Shown: positions 26,969 to 36,247, counted from the first letter of the stretch. The stretch is 64,000 nt of DNA from AWTP1-13 sp963840445 (GCA_963840445.1 CAWIZC010000006.1:248001-312000), one strand, 5' to 3'. Numbers and translations: made by a program. Notes: generated by a model not told the origin, from the sequence alone.

Positions 26969-27880
26969 CTACCGCTTCAGCTTGGGGTCGAGGGCATCAC
27001 GCAGACCATCACCCAGCAGGTTGAAGGCCAACACCGTGATCAGGATCATGAGACCCGGAAAGGTCACGACCCACCAGGCGCGCAAAACGAACTCGCGCGC
27101 GTCCGACAGCATGGTGCCCCATTCTGGCTCCGGCGGCCGCGCACCGAGACCGAGGAAGCCCAGGGCGGCGGCGTCCAGGATAGCGGTCGAGACGCCCAGC
27201 GAAGCTTGCACGATGAGGGGCGCCAAGCAGTTGGGCAGCACCTCCTTGAACATCAGACGCAGGGTGCCGGCGTTGCTCACCTTGGCCGCCGTCACGTAGT
27301 CCTTGGCAAGCTCGCTCAACACGGCAGCGCGCGTGATGCGCACGTAGTGCGGCAGCACCACGACGGCGACGGCTAGCATGGCATTCATCAGACCCGGGCC
27401 GAGCACCGCCACGATGACGATGGCGAGCAGCAGGCTGGGCATGGTGAGCACGATATCCATGGCGCGCATGATGAGGATTTCCACCACGCCGCGCATGAAC
27501 CCGGCGACCAGGCCGAGCACGGTGCCGACGGCAACCGAAATGGCAACCACCGAAATGCCGATGGTCAGCGACAGGCGCGCTCCGTAGATGAGCCGCGAGA
27601 GGATGTCGCGGCCAATGGCGTCGGTGCCCAGCGGGTAGCTGAGCGACCCGCCGGTTTGCCAAAATGGAGGCTTGAGGAACGCCGCGGGATTGGTTTGATA
27701 GGGCGAATGCGGCGCGATGAAATCCGCCAGCAGGGCCAGCAACAGCACCACCACCAGGATGAAAAGGCCCAGCACCGCCCCAGTATTAGCGCTGAAATAG
27801 GCCCAGAACTCCCGGAGCGGATGAGGCGGGGTCGCCGTCTTTGGCCGCGTCTGGTCGGTCGCGAGCGACGGAGCCGTCAT
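26969..27880 (-). CDS. dppC: Dipeptide ABC transporter permease, DppC type
   Basis: 303-aa inner-membrane permease. An N-terminal cytoplasmic tail precedes the first helix (LGLFILVVVLLLALLADF), then comes the OppC-type motif PLGTDAIGRDILSRLIYGAR (about 81-100) and the EAA loop around LRLMFKEVLPNCLAPLIV. About six helices. The ATG at 27880 overlaps the dppB stop (ATGA). Confidence 0.94.
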   Translation of the reverse strand: MTAPSLATDQTRPKTATPPHPLREFWAYFSANTGAVLGLFILVVVLLLALLADFIAPHSPYQTNPAAFLKPPFWQTGGSLSYPLGTDAIGRDILSRLIYGARLSLTIGISVVAISVAVGTVLGLVAGFMRGVVEILIMRAMDIVLTMPSLLLAIVIVAVLGPGLMNAMLAVAVVVLPHYVRITRAAVLSELAKDYVTAAKVSNAGTLRLMFKEVLPNCLAPLIVQASLGVSTAILDAAALGFLGLGARPPEPEWGTMLSDAREFVLRAWWVVTFPGLMILITVLAFNLLGDGLRDALDPKLKR

Positions 27881-28887
27881 TGGGCGTGCCTGATGCGCGG
27901 ATTGATCGTGCCATAGAGCACATCCACGAGGAGATTGATGCCCATGACGACCAGGCCAATCAGAAGGGCGCCGCCCTGCAGCACGGGATAGTCCCGTCGG
28001 TTGATTGCCTCGATCAGCCATTTGCCGACGCCGGGCCAGGAGAAAATGGTTTCCGTCAGGATGGCGCCGGTGAACAGCACGCTGACCTGCAGGCCGATCA
28101 CCGTAACGACCGGAATGAGCGCGTTGCGCAGCGCATGCAGGCCGATGACACGGGAGGGTGGCAGGCCTTTGGCACGCGCCGTGCGGATGTAGTCCTCCCC
28201 CAGCACCTCCAGCATGGCCGAGCGCGTCATGCGGGCAATGACGGCGAGCGGCACAGTGCCGAGCACGATGGTCGGCAGGATCAGGTGGTGCACGGCAGAG
28301 ATGAACGCTCCCTTCTGGTCGGACAGCAAGGTATCGATCAACAGAAACCCCGTGACCGGCTCGATGAAATAGAGCACCGCGATGCGGCCCGACACCGGCG
28401 TCAGTCCGAGCTGCACGGAGCACAGCAGGATGAGCAGCAGGCCCCACCAGAAAATCGGCATGGAATAGCCGGTCAGCGAGGCTCCCATAACCCCATGGTC
28501 GAGGATGGTGTTGCGCTTGACCGCGGCCAGCATGCCGGCCGGGATGCCGATCACCAGTGCCATCAGAATGGCGGCCACGCCCAGCTCGATGGTCGCCGGG
28601 AACAAGGCCTTGAATTCCCGCAGGACGGGCTCATGCGTGATGACGGATCGGCCGAAGTCGCCGTGCAGCAGGCGACCGATATAGATGCCGTACTGCACCA
28701 GCAGCGGGCGGTCGAAGCCATACTCCTTGCGTAAGGCTTCGTGGCGTACGGGGTCGACACCGCGCTCGCCGGCCAGCGTCTCGATCGGGTCACCCGGAAC
28801 CAACCGGATCAGCACGAATGCCAGAAAGGTGATGCCGATGAAGGTCGGGATGATGAGACTCAGTCTGGTGACGACGAACCTAAGCAT
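27877..28887 (-). CDS. dppB: Dipeptide ABC transporter permease, DppB type
   Basis: 336-aa inner-membrane permease. The first helix is VVTRLSLIIPTFIGITFLAF, followed by RLVPGDPIETLAG and the DppB-type segment YGFDRPLLVQYGIYI. The EAA loop is LHALRNALIPVVTVIGLQ near 243-260. ATG 28887 is preferred over an in-frame TTG at 28893. It follows dppA by 36 bp and leads dppC with a 4-bp overlap. Confidence 0.93.
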   Translation of the reverse strand: MLRFVVTRLSLIIPTFIGITFLAFVLIRLVPGDPIETLAGERGVDPVRHEALRKEYGFDRPLLVQYGIYIGRLLHGDFGRSVITHEPVLREFKALFPATIELGVAAILMALVIGIPAGMLAAVKRNTILDHGVMGASLTGYSMPIFWWGLLLILLCSVQLGLTPVSGRIAVLYFIEPVTGFLLIDTLLSDQKGAFISAVHHLILPTIVLGTVPLAVIARMTRSAMLEVLGEDYIRTARAKGLPPSRVIGLHALRNALIPVVTVIGLQVSVLFTGAILTETIFSWPGVGKWLIEAINRRDYPVLQGGALLIGLVVMGINLLVDVLYGTINPRIRHAQ

Positions 28888-28923
28888 CGGCAACTCGCCA
28901 CCAGACCTGAGCCATGCGCCTCG

Positions 28924-30516
28924 CTATTTCAGATCGACCCCATAGAAGGTGTGCCTGCCGAACGGGCTCAGCTTGAAATCCACGACCTCCTTGCGCATGG
29001 GCTTGATCTGCACCGCATGGGCGATCGTGTACCAGGGCGCCTCGTCCTTGAAGACCACCTGCGCCTCCTTGTAGAGCTTGGTGCGCTCATCCTGACTGGT
29101 GACGCGCTTGGCCTGCGTGACGAGATCGTCGAAGGGCTTGAAGCACCACTTGGCGATGTTGCTGCCTCCGGCAGCCGCCGCCGGACAGCCAAGCAGGGTG
29201 TGCAGGAAGTTGTCGGGATCGCCGTTGTCGCCGGTCCAGCCGAGCTGAGCCGTCATGTGCTCGCCCGCCTGCGCGCGCTTGCGGTACTCGCCCCACTCGA
29301 AGCTCTTGATCTCGGCCTTGACGCCGACCTGGGCGAGATCGGCCTGCATCAGCTCAGCGATACGGCGCGCGTTAGGATTGTAGGGGCGCTGCACCGGCAT
29401 GGCCCACAGATCCGTCTCGAAGCCGTTGGGATAGCCGGCCTCGGCCAGCAGCTTCTTGGCGGCCTCCGGATCGTACGGGTCGTCCTTCACGTCGTCGTTG
29501 TAGGACCACATGGAGGGCGGAATGGGGTTCTTGGCCGCCACGCCGGTGCTGAGATAGACCGCATCGAGAATGGCCTTCTTGTTCATGGCCATATTGAGCG
29601 CTTTGCGAACCCGCTTGTCGTCGAACGGCTTCTTGGTGGTGTTGTAGGCGAGGTAGCCGACGTTGAGACCCGGCTGCTCGAGCACGTTGATGTCGGGGTT
29701 CTTCTTCATGGCCTCGATGTCGGCCGGATTGGGATAAGGCATGATGTGGCATTCGCCGCGCTGCAGCTTGGCCCAGCGCACGGCGTTGTCCGGCGTGATC
29801 GCAAACACCAGATCGTCGATCTTGGCCTTGCCGGCGTAGTAATCGGGGAACGCCTTGTAGCGGATGATGGCGTCCTTCTGATACTGGACGAGCATGAAGG
29901 GTCCGGTGCCGATCGGCTCCTGGTCGACCTTCTCGGGCGTGCCGGCCTTCAGCATGGCGTCGGCATATTCCTTCGACTGGACGCCGGCATATTCCATGGC
30001 GAGGTTGGACAGGAACGGCGCTTCCGGCGAGTTGAGGGTGAACTTGACCGTGTTGTCATCCACCTTCTCCACCGACTTCAACAGTTTGGGCATGCCCATG
30101 TCGTTGAAATAGGAGTGGTTTTTGCTGGTGACCGCGAAGTAGGGATGATCCTCCTTCCACTGCCGCTCGATGGCGAACAGGATGTCGTCGGCGTTCAGGT
30201 CACGGGTCGGCTTGAAGTTGGCGTTCGAATGCCATTTGACGCCCTTGCGCAGGTGGAACGTGTAGACGGTGCCGTCCGGCGAAATGTCCCAGCGCTCGGC
30301 GAGGCCCGGCACAACCTTGGTGGTGCCGCGTTCGAAATCGACGATGCGGCTGTAGATCTGGCTGTTGGCGTCGAACGACGTTCCCGTCGTGTTGATGGCC
30401 GGATAGAAGTTCTCGGGGCTGCCCTCGGAACAGAACACGAGCGTCTTAGCTTGTGCCATGCCGCTCGCGAAGAACGTGGCAGCGCAAATTGTACCGATGA
30501 GTGCTGAGCGCTTCAT
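28924..30516 (-). CDS. dppA: Dipeptide/peptide ABC transporter periplasmic binding protein, DppA type
   Basis: 530-aa family 5 extracellular binding protein. It has a signal peptide (MKRSALIGTICAATFFASG...AQA), then LVFCSEGSPENFYPAINTTG (about 26-45), VVPGLAERWDISPDGTVYTF and FHLRKGVKWHSN, the standard motifs of DppA. Length matches the family. It is the first gene of dppABCDF. Given the neighbouring amino-sugar genes, the ligand could be a cell-wall peptide as well as ordinary dipeptides (inference). No binding-protein/permease stem-loop of the kind seen in the other transporters was found here. Confidence 0.93.
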   Translation of the reverse strand: MKRSALIGTICAATFFASGMAQAKTLVFCSEGSPENFYPAINTTGTSFDANSQIYSRIVDFERGTTKVVPGLAERWDISPDGTVYTFHLRKGVKWHSNANFKPTRDLNADDILFAIERQWKEDHPYFAVTSKNHSYFNDMGMPKLLKSVEKVDDNTVKFTLNSPEAPFLSNLAMEYAGVQSKEYADAMLKAGTPEKVDQEPIGTGPFMLVQYQKDAIIRYKAFPDYYAGKAKIDDLVFAITPDNAVRWAKLQRGECHIMPYPNPADIEAMKKNPDINVLEQPGLNVGYLAYNTTKKPFDDKRVRKALNMAMNKKAILDAVYLSTGVAAKNPIPPSMWSYNDDVKDDPYDPEAAKKLLAEAGYPNGFETDLWAMPVQRPYNPNARRIAELMQADLAQVGVKAEIKSFEWGEYRKRAQAGEHMTAQLGWTGDNGDPDNFLHTLLGCPAAAAGGSNIAKWCFKPFDDLVTQAKRVTSQDERTKLYKEAQVVFKDEAPWYTIAHAVQIKPMRKEVVDFKLSPFGRHTFYGVDLK

Positions 30517-30937
30517 GGGGGTCCTCTGGCAGGTGTGATAGCCACCGCAGGGGACCGACGCTATTCCTTGTCGCGCGCAGGTGTCAATTCACTGCAAAGA
30601 CCTATTACGCCGCGCTCGTTCTTTGTGCGCGCGATTGCCCAGCGGCTGACCCGATATATGACCGGCTGATCCGGCGGCCTTCTGGCGCGGCGGAACGGGC
30701 CTCGACAGGCCGGAAACATCGAAACAGGCCTCGGCAAGCTGGGCACCAAGAACCGATGCGCCGTCGCCCGCGCTGGATTGAAGGCTGCAACCGTCTGACC
30801 GAGGCGGGCGTTCAGCGATTGGGCGCTACCCGCAGCTGCCCGTGCGCAGGACGGCCAAGACGGGCGGCCAACCAAACCCCTTCTTAAGGGTGACTGATGC
30901 AGAATAGCGTTTGTGGGCCCGACCAATGGAGAGTTTT
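30517..30937. other. Intergenic region with divergent promoters expected
   Basis: 421 bp between dppA (minus) and a small secreted-protein gene (plus). No gene is supported; the short open frames here are composition artefacts. ACCCCTTCTTAAGGGT near 30877-30892 is a small palindrome close to the plus-strand gene. No clear promoter could be assigned. Confidence 0.4.
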
Positions 30938-31180
30938 ATGCGCAAGATCCTGCTGGCGGCATCGGTGGCCGCTGTCGCGTCGCTCGGTGCGGCTGCGCCC
31001 GGGCAGGCGTGTTGGCACAATTGCTATCGGCCTGAAACGGACGGTCCTTGGTACACCCACCGGCCTTATACGAACCCCGGATACTTCTCCGGCCTGACCG
31101 TGCGGATATATGAGCCCCGGTACGCCTATCGCTACCCACGCCATGCGCACCGTCACGCCCACCGACCGCTTGTGAAATAG
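30938..31180 (+). CDS. Small secreted protein, Tyr- and His-rich C-terminus, function unknown
   Basis: 80-aa protein not recognised as a known family. A clear signal peptide (MRKILLAASVAAVASLGAAA) is followed by ACWHNCYRP with a close Cys pair, then a mature tail rich in Tyr, Pro, Arg and His (YRYPRHAHRHAHRP). The ATG at 30938 has GGAGAG upstream; the ATG at 30926 overlaps that site and is less likely. It stands alone, divergent from dppA. The tail could bind metal or the cell envelope, but there is no direct support. Confidence 0.7.
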   Translation: MRKILLAASVAAVASLGAAAPGQACWHNCYRPETDGPWYTHRPYTNPGYFSGLTVRIYEPRYAYRYPRHAHRHAHRPLVK

Positions 31181-31212
31181 CCGAGCCCGGCCGCGGAAGC
31201 CAAGGCTCGCAG

Positions 31213-31273
31213 CCCTGAGCACGTCGAAGGGCGAATGAGTACGGCAATGCCGTGCTTCGACAAGCTCAGCACT
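31213..31273. repeat. Dispersed intergenic repeat, copy 3 of 3 (inverted)
   Basis: The reverse complement reads AGTGCTGAGCTTGTCGAAGC to the CCTGAGC end, the same element as 7647-7708 and 20885-20945. The central GGCATTGCC is shared with copy 2. Confidence 0.85.
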
Positions 31274-31423
31274 GGGCAGTATTTGCTGATCGCGATTCGG
31301 CCCGGATCGAAAGAACTCTAGCCTGGGCGCCGCGGGCGCCCAGCGCAAAGTTGCTCCGCCACCCCACCGGCCGCATGGTCGGTGAGCACACAATGGCCTG
31401 GTATCGAAAAGCCGCGCGCCGGA

Positions 31424-31882
31424 TCAGACGATCTTCTGCGGCCCGCCCTTGCCTTCCACGATGGCGTTGAGGTCCGCCTCGCTGGCGGCGCGCCGGCTGC
31501 GTCCGTCGAACATCGCACCCTGCTCGATCAGCAGCGACATGTGATGCAGGTCGCCATCGACGTTCGAGGAGGCTTGCAGCGCGATGGTCCGGCCGCAAAT
31601 GACGCCGGAGACTTTGCCGCGCACCACGACCTGCCGGCCGGCCACCATGCCCGTCACCTGGCCCTTTTCGCCGACGATGACCTCTGCCGCCTGCACGTCG
31701 CCCTCGATCTCGCCGTCGACCTGCAACACGCCGCGGCCGATGATCTTCAGCCCCTGGCCAATGATCTTGAGGTCGTTGCCGATCACCGACTTCTCGGAGC
31801 TTTCCGGTCCGGTCATGCGGCGCTGGGTTCCATTGGCGGCGCTGGGCGCTTTTGGATCGGCCGACGGACTACGCGTAAGCAT
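31424..31882 (-). CDS. Bactofilin (polymer-forming cytoskeletal protein), paralogue 1
   Basis: 152 aa. Disordered N-terminus (about 1-33) and a right-handed beta-helix bactofilin core: VIGNDLKIIGQGLKIIGRG, EIEGDVQAAEVIVGEKGQVTG and LLIEQGAMFDGRSRR. Bactofilins assemble into membrane-associated filaments that position cell-wall enzymes or shape the cell. The ATG at 31882 has AAGGGG upstream. A second bactofilin gene lies at 37506, and cell-wall amino-sugar salvage genes lie between the two. Confidence 0.9.
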   Translation of the reverse strand: MLTRSPSADPKAPSAANGTQRRMTGPESSEKSVIGNDLKIIGQGLKIIGRGVLQVDGEIEGDVQAAEVIVGEKGQVTGMVAGRQVVVRGKVSGVICGRTIALQASSNVDGDLHHMSLLIEQGAMFDGRSRRAASEADLNAIVEGKGGPQKIV

Positions 31883-32120
31883 TGGGGGCCCCCTTGAGGT
31901 GTGGCAGTCCTTCAATCGCAAGCGGCTTTGGTGAGGGAGGAGAACTGGTCTTGAATTTCCCCCGTCCAGTCCTCAAACCCACAGGCCAGCCTGGGGTAGC
32001 GGCCTGCCGGCTCCCTCAACTGCCAGTTATTCACAGGAGATAGGCGTTACTCAAGCAGATTTTGTGAAAAAAACTTGCACGCGCCCTTCCAGCAACATGA
32101 GGCGGGGCAAGCGGCTGTGT

Positions 32121-33281
32121 TCATCTGCGCGCTGCGCCAGCTCTGCCGGCCACCCATGTCTGGTGAACCTGCATGCCATCAGGGTTGAAGGCCACGAGAT
32201 CGGCGCGGTAGCCGGGAGCGATCCTGCCGAGGCAACCGCCGAGACCCAAAAACCTTGCCGGCTCCGTGGATGCGAAGCGCAAGGCTTGCGTCAGGGGCAC
32301 GCCGAGGAGATCGACGCAGTTGCGCACGGCTGACGCCATATCGAGATGGGCGCCGGCGAGGGTGCCGTCCATCCTGGTGCAGCAACCGTCGCGCGCGGTG
32401 ATCTCCTGGCCGTGCAGCCGGAACGTCGAGCGGCTGCCGCCGACCGTCGGTATCGCATCGGTGACGAGCATCGGACGCGCTACGCCGCGTAGCGCCAGAC
32501 GCAGCATGGCCGGCTCCACGTGGTGACCATCGACGATCATGCCGAACCAGGCGCCCGGGGTCTCGAGCGCGGCGACCACCGGGCCAGGCTCGCGGCTTTG
32601 CGGCTGACGCATGGCGTTGAAGAGGTGTGTGAAGCCGGTGAGGCCTTGCTCCAGCGCCATCCTGGTCTGCGCATAGGTTGCCATCGAGTGACCGAGCGAG
32701 ACGCGGACGCCGGCCCTGGCCAGCTGCGCAATGAAGCCCGCCGGCACCTGCTCGGGCGCCAGCGTGACGAGCGTGACGCCGCCTACCCGTCTCGCTGTTA
32801 TCTGCTCGCTGTCCTCGGGCGTCGGCGGCCGGAACATGGCCGGATCGTGCACGCCCGGCTTCTCCGGAGACAGGAACGGGCCTTCGAGGTGAATGCCAAG
32901 CACGCTCGGCTCGGCGGACATTACCTCGCGCACGGCGTTGAGTGCAGCGCGCATCTTGGCCGGTGTATCGCTGATCAAGGTGGGCAGCAGCGCAGTGGTT
33001 CCAAAGCTGCGATGTGCCCGAACGATGGCCGCAATCCCCTCCGGTGTCGGCTCATCGTTGAACAGGACGTCGCCGCCTCCGTTCACCTGCAGGTCGATGA
33101 AGCCGGGTGCCAGCCAGGCGCCTTCGGGCAAGACTTGCTTCGGCACCGCTGCAGGCAATTCGGACCGGTGCAGGAACGCCACGATGCCGTGCCCCTCGAT
33201 CACGACGGCGCAATCATGATGCAGATCGGTACCGTCGAAGACGGTGCCGGCCACCACCGCGTGCTGCTGCGAAACACTCAT
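32121..33281 (-). CDS. nagA: N-acetylglucosamine-6-phosphate deacetylase
   Basis: 386-aa amidohydrolase-superfamily enzyme that converts GlcNAc-6-phosphate to glucosamine-6-phosphate plus acetate. WLAPGFIDLQVNGGGDVLFND (start of the barrel, metal region), the metal Glu in GIHLEGPFLSPEKPGVHDP, SLGHSMATY and THLFNAM with metal-binding His, and MLVTDAIPTVGG with the catalytic Asp are all present. The ATG at 33281 overlaps the stop of the SIS gene (ATGA). It is part of a kinase, SIS, nagA operon. Confidence 0.94.
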   Translation of the reverse strand: MSVSQQHAVVAGTVFDGTDLHHDCAVVIEGHGIVAFLHRSELPAAVPKQVLPEGAWLAPGFIDLQVNGGGDVLFNDEPTPEGIAAIVRAHRSFGTTALLPTLISDTPAKMRAALNAVREVMSAEPSVLGIHLEGPFLSPEKPGVHDPAMFRPPTPEDSEQITARRVGGVTLVTLAPEQVPAGFIAQLARAGVRVSLGHSMATYAQTRMALEQGLTGFTHLFNAMRQPQSREPGPVVAALETPGAWFGMIVDGHHVEPAMLRLALRGVARPMLVTDAIPTVGGSRSTFRLHGQEITARDGCCTRMDGTLAGAHLDMASAVRNCVDLLGVPLTQALRFASTEPARFLGLGGCLGRIAPGYRADLVAFNPDGMQVHQTWVAGRAGAARR

Positions 33282-34288
33282 CGGGTGCGTGTCACCTTGC
33301 GCAGGTAGCGCGGCCGATCGACATCGGTGCCCAGCCGCTCCGCGAGACGGATGAGCATGGCATAGAAGCTCTGAATCAGGCACACGGCGTCGGTCTCCGG
33401 ATGGTCGGAGTCGACAGCAGGCAGGCGGCCCGCGCCTGCGGCACCCGGCTCGGTGGTAAGCAGCGCGGTGCCTTTTTCGCGAAGGCTGATGGCCAGCTCG
33501 CGCATGCCATGTGCGGCCTCATCGGTCGGCATGAACATCAGGACCGGATAGCGCGCAGCGACCAGAGCCACCGGACCATGCAGAAACTCCGCGCCGCTGA
33601 ATGCCTCGGCATGCAGGCTGCAGGTTTCCTTGAGCTTGAGCGAGGCTTCGCGGGCGATGGCCAGCGTCGGCCCGCGACCGATCGCGACCAGGCTCTTGGA
33701 GCCGACCAGCGTGTCGACCAGCTCGCTCCAGTCGAACTCGGTTGCGCGAGCCAGGCGATCCGGCAGCCGCTCGATGGCGCCGGCCAGCCTTGCATCGTCT
33801 GTCCAGAGCGCGCTCAGGCGCAGCAGCGCGGTCAGCGTAGCCACGAATGTCTTGCTGGCTGCGACGCTGAGCTCGGGACCGGCGCCAATCGGCAAGACAA
33901 TATCGCAGGCCGCAACCAGCGGACCGTCGGTAGCATTGACAATCGCCACCGTCAGCGCACCAGCCGCCTTGGCGCTGGACGCCATGGCGACGAGATCGTC
34001 GCTCCTGCCCGATTGCGACACAGCGAGAAACACTTGTTTGTCGAGGCGCAACCGCCTCCCGTACACGCTGGCGATGTTGGGCGCGGCTTCAGCGACGGGA
34101 ATGCCGACATAACGCTCGATCAGGTGTTTGCCGAAGGTTGCTGCATGCGCCGAGCTGCCGCGCGCACAGGTGACGACCACCTGCGGAGGCCGGCGCTTGA
34201 GCTGCCCGACAAGCTCCGCCAGTGGCTCCGCCAGGCCCTGCAATTGCCTGCTGACTGCCGCGGGGGCTTCGCGTATCTCGCGCGCCAT
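33278..34288 (-). CDS. SIS-domain aminosugar isomerase/deaminase (GlmS C-terminal/NagB-II-like)
   Basis: 336 aa with two SIS domains like the isomerase half of glucosamine-6-phosphate synthase but without the glutaminase domain. CARGSSAHAATFGKHLIER (about 49-67), AVSQSGRSDDLVAM and AGPELSVAASKTFVA are the sugar-phosphate-binding loops. Such proteins (NagB-II, AgaS) deaminate glucosamine-6-phosphate or a related sugar to the ketose. Sitting between nagA and a GlcNAc kinase, it most likely completes conversion to fructose-6-phosphate. Start at ATG 34288 is the first good methionine; Shine-Dalgarno support is weak. Confidence 0.88.
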   Translation of the reverse strand: MAREIREAPAAVSRQLQGLAEPLAELVGQLKRRPPQVVVTCARGSSAHAATFGKHLIERYVGIPVAEAAPNIASVYGRRLRLDKQVFLAVSQSGRSDDLVAMASSAKAAGALTVAIVNATDGPLVAACDIVLPIGAGPELSVAASKTFVATLTALLRLSALWTDDARLAGAIERLPDRLARATEFDWSELVDTLVGSKSLVAIGRGPTLAIAREASLKLKETCSLHAEAFSGAEFLHGPVALVAARYPVLMFMPTDEAAHGMRELAISLREKGTALLTTEPGAAGAGRLPAVDSDHPETDAVCLIQSFYAMLIRLAERLGTDVDRPRYLRKVTRTR

Positions 34289-34334
34289 CAGAATGTCGGC
34301 GGCTCCTTCTCCATCGATGCATGTACTCAGCCGA

Positions 34335-35222
34335 TCAACTCGCCAGCGCCGCAAAACCCACCTCGGCCCGGGCCAGCCACAGGGCACCGGCTAGCGCGTC
34401 AGCGGCGGCCGCAACCAGGTGGTGCCTCGTCTCGTGGCTGAGCCACGGCGCAATGCTCGACGACAGCCCGCCGGCCAGCGCCAACCGTCGCACGCCGATC
34501 GCGTCCAGTCGCTGGGCCAGCATATCGATCTGTCGTGCGGCAAGCTGCATGAGCTCGCAAGCCGCCGGATCCTCCTTGCGCGCATGCTGGACAACAAGCG
34601 GTGCGAGCGTTGCAAACTCGCGCGGCTGCGCCACACTCATCCAGCGCACGATGGCATGGGGATCGGAGTTGAACTGCTCGAAGACGGCGCGCAGCAGGCC
34701 GGTCCAGGGCGCACGCCCGTCATAGGCCCACAACACGCGGCGCACCACCTCGCAGCCGAGCCACCCGCCGCTGCCTTCGTCGGAAACGGGAAAGCCCCAA
34801 CCGCCCACCCGATGGCTCCGGCCCGCAAGCATCGCCCAGGCTACGGTGCCTGTGCCTACGATGATGATGCCGCCGTCCTCGCCACGATGCGCTCCAACGC
34901 ACGCAGCGTGCGCGTCTGTCGTCACCATCATGTGCCGGAATGGATGTCGATAGGTCTCGACGGCCTTGCGTTCGATCGGCTCCGTCGCCCCCGCCAGGGC
35001 GAGGCAGGCGATGATGGGGCGGCTGCCGACACCGAGCTTGGCCTCGGCCAGACACTGGCCGGTGGCGTCGAGCACGGACCGCATGCTCCTGTCCACGCCC
35101 ATGCGAATGTTGGCAGGGCCCGCCGTGCCCTCGCCGAGGACAGAGCCCGAGGCATCGCACAGGCGGGCACGGCATTTCGTGCCACCTCCGTCGACCCCGA
35201 GAAATAGTAACGCTCCGTCCAC
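34335..35222 (-). CDS. N-acetylglucosamine kinase (BadF/BadG/BcrA ATPase family)
   Basis: 295-aa ASKHA-fold kinase. The phosphate-1 loop is LFLGVDGGGTKCRARL (about 6-21); ALAGATEPIER and GIIIVGTGTVAWAM (phosphate 2) and LALAGGLSS near 255 (adenosine motif) fit bacterial GlcNAc/glucosamine kinases. It would phosphorylate imported or recycled GlcNAc to feed NagA. The start is GTG 35222 with AGAGAGGA 6 nt upstream. It is the first gene of the kinase-SIS-nagA operon and divergent from murQ. Confidence 0.9.
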   Translation of the reverse strand: MDGALLFLGVDGGGTKCRARLCDASGSVLGEGTAGPANIRMGVDRSMRSVLDATGQCLAEAKLGVGSRPIIACLALAGATEPIERKAVETYRHPFRHMMVTTDAHAACVGAHRGEDGGIIIVGTGTVAWAMLAGRSHRVGGWGFPVSDEGSGGWLGCEVVRRVLWAYDGRAPWTGLLRAVFEQFNSDPHAIVRWMSVAQPREFATLAPLVVQHARKEDPAACELMQLAARQIDMLAQRLDAIGVRRLALAGGLSSSIAPWLSHETRHHLVAAAADALAGALWLARAEVGFAALAS

Positions 35223-35304
35223 TTGTGGTCCTCTCTTATAGGGCTCATCTATGTATGATCGCGGCGAAATCCAAACAGATGGTAGCTAGTTGGTTGCTGG
35301 CGTG

Positions 35305-36222
35305 ATGGAAACTGAGCGCGTAAGCCCTCGATATTCCGGCATCGACGTTTGGGAGCCCGCCGATGTCCTGGACGCCATGATCGAAGGGCAGTTCTCTGCC
35401 GTCGCTGCGGTGCGCGCTGCCAAGCCGGCCATCGAGCGGGCGGCCCAGGCAATAGAGTCCCGTCTGCGCTGCCAGGGCCGCCTAATCTACGCGGGTGCCG
35501 GAACCTCGGGCCGCCTTGCGGTGCAGGACGGTGCCGAGTTGATGCCGACATTCAGCTGGCCGCCGGAGCGCCTGCTGCTGCTCATCGCCGGCGGCGACAA
35601 GGCCATGGTGCGCGCGATCGAGGGTGCCGAAGACGAGATCGGCCAGGCCAAGGAGTTGGTGCAACGCCACCGCATAGGTGCCCAAGACGTGCTGCTTGCG
35701 GTGGCTGCGAGCGGAACGACACCATTCACGCTGGAGTGCCTGCGCGGAGCAAAGGCACGCGGCGCGTTAACCATCGGCATTGCCAACAACCGCGGCACAC
35801 CGCTCCTCGCTGAGGCCGAGCACCCAATTCTCCTCGAGACCGGCGCGGAGCCGATCGCCGGCTCGACGCGCATGAACGCCGGGACAGCCCAGCGCATCAC
35901 CCTCAATGTCCTGTCGTCCTTGCTCATGATCCGGCTGGGCCGGGTGTACAAAGGCCTGATGGTCGATGTCAGCGCCACGAACTCCAAACTGGCGTTGCGG
36001 CGTGAGGCGATGCTGCTCGGCCTCACCGGCAGGAGCAGGGACGACGTGCGTGAGGCGCTGGCGCGGGCGAACGGCAGCGTCAAGCTTGCGATCCTGCTGC
36101 TTGAAGGGTGCGATCTGCAAAAGGCCGTATCCGCGCTCGACAGCGTCGATGGGCGACTTGGAGCAGCCATCGCCCTTCTTCACCAGCAACGCTCCGTCGC
36201 ACTCGATACTGAGTGCGAATGA
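35305..36222 (+). CDS. murQ: N-acetylmuramic acid 6-phosphate etherase
   Basis: 305-aa SIS-fold lyase that cleaves the lactyl ether of MurNAc-6-phosphate to GlcNAc-6-phosphate and lactate, a step of peptidoglycan recycling. YAGAGTSGRLAVQDGAEL (about 62-79) is the family signature with its catalytic Glu, followed by LLLLIAGGDKAMVRAIEGAE and AVAASGTTPFTLECL. GSTRMNAGTAQRITLN near 193-208 is also typical. ATG 35305 is the first Met; no strong Shine-Dalgarno is seen. Divergent from the GlcNAc kinase operon, it would supply substrate to NagA. Confidence 0.93.
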   Translation: METERVSPRYSGIDVWEPADVLDAMIEGQFSAVAAVRAAKPAIERAAQAIESRLRCQGRLIYAGAGTSGRLAVQDGAELMPTFSWPPERLLLLIAGGDKAMVRAIEGAEDEIGQAKELVQRHRIGAQDVLLAVAASGTTPFTLECLRGAKARGALTIGIANNRGTPLLAEAEHPILLETGAEPIAGSTRMNAGTAQRITLNVLSSLLMIRLGRVYKGLMVDVSATNSKLALRREAMLLGLTGRSRDDVREALARANGSVKLAILLLEGCDLQKAVSALDSVDGRLGAAIALLHQQRSVALDTECE

Positions 36223-36247
36223 GCGCTTCGGACGGGCAAATGTGCCG

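Noticed and set aside
7647..31273. CRISPR-like repeats
   Set aside because: The three repeat copies are over 10 kb apart, palindromic, and without spacers or cas genes.
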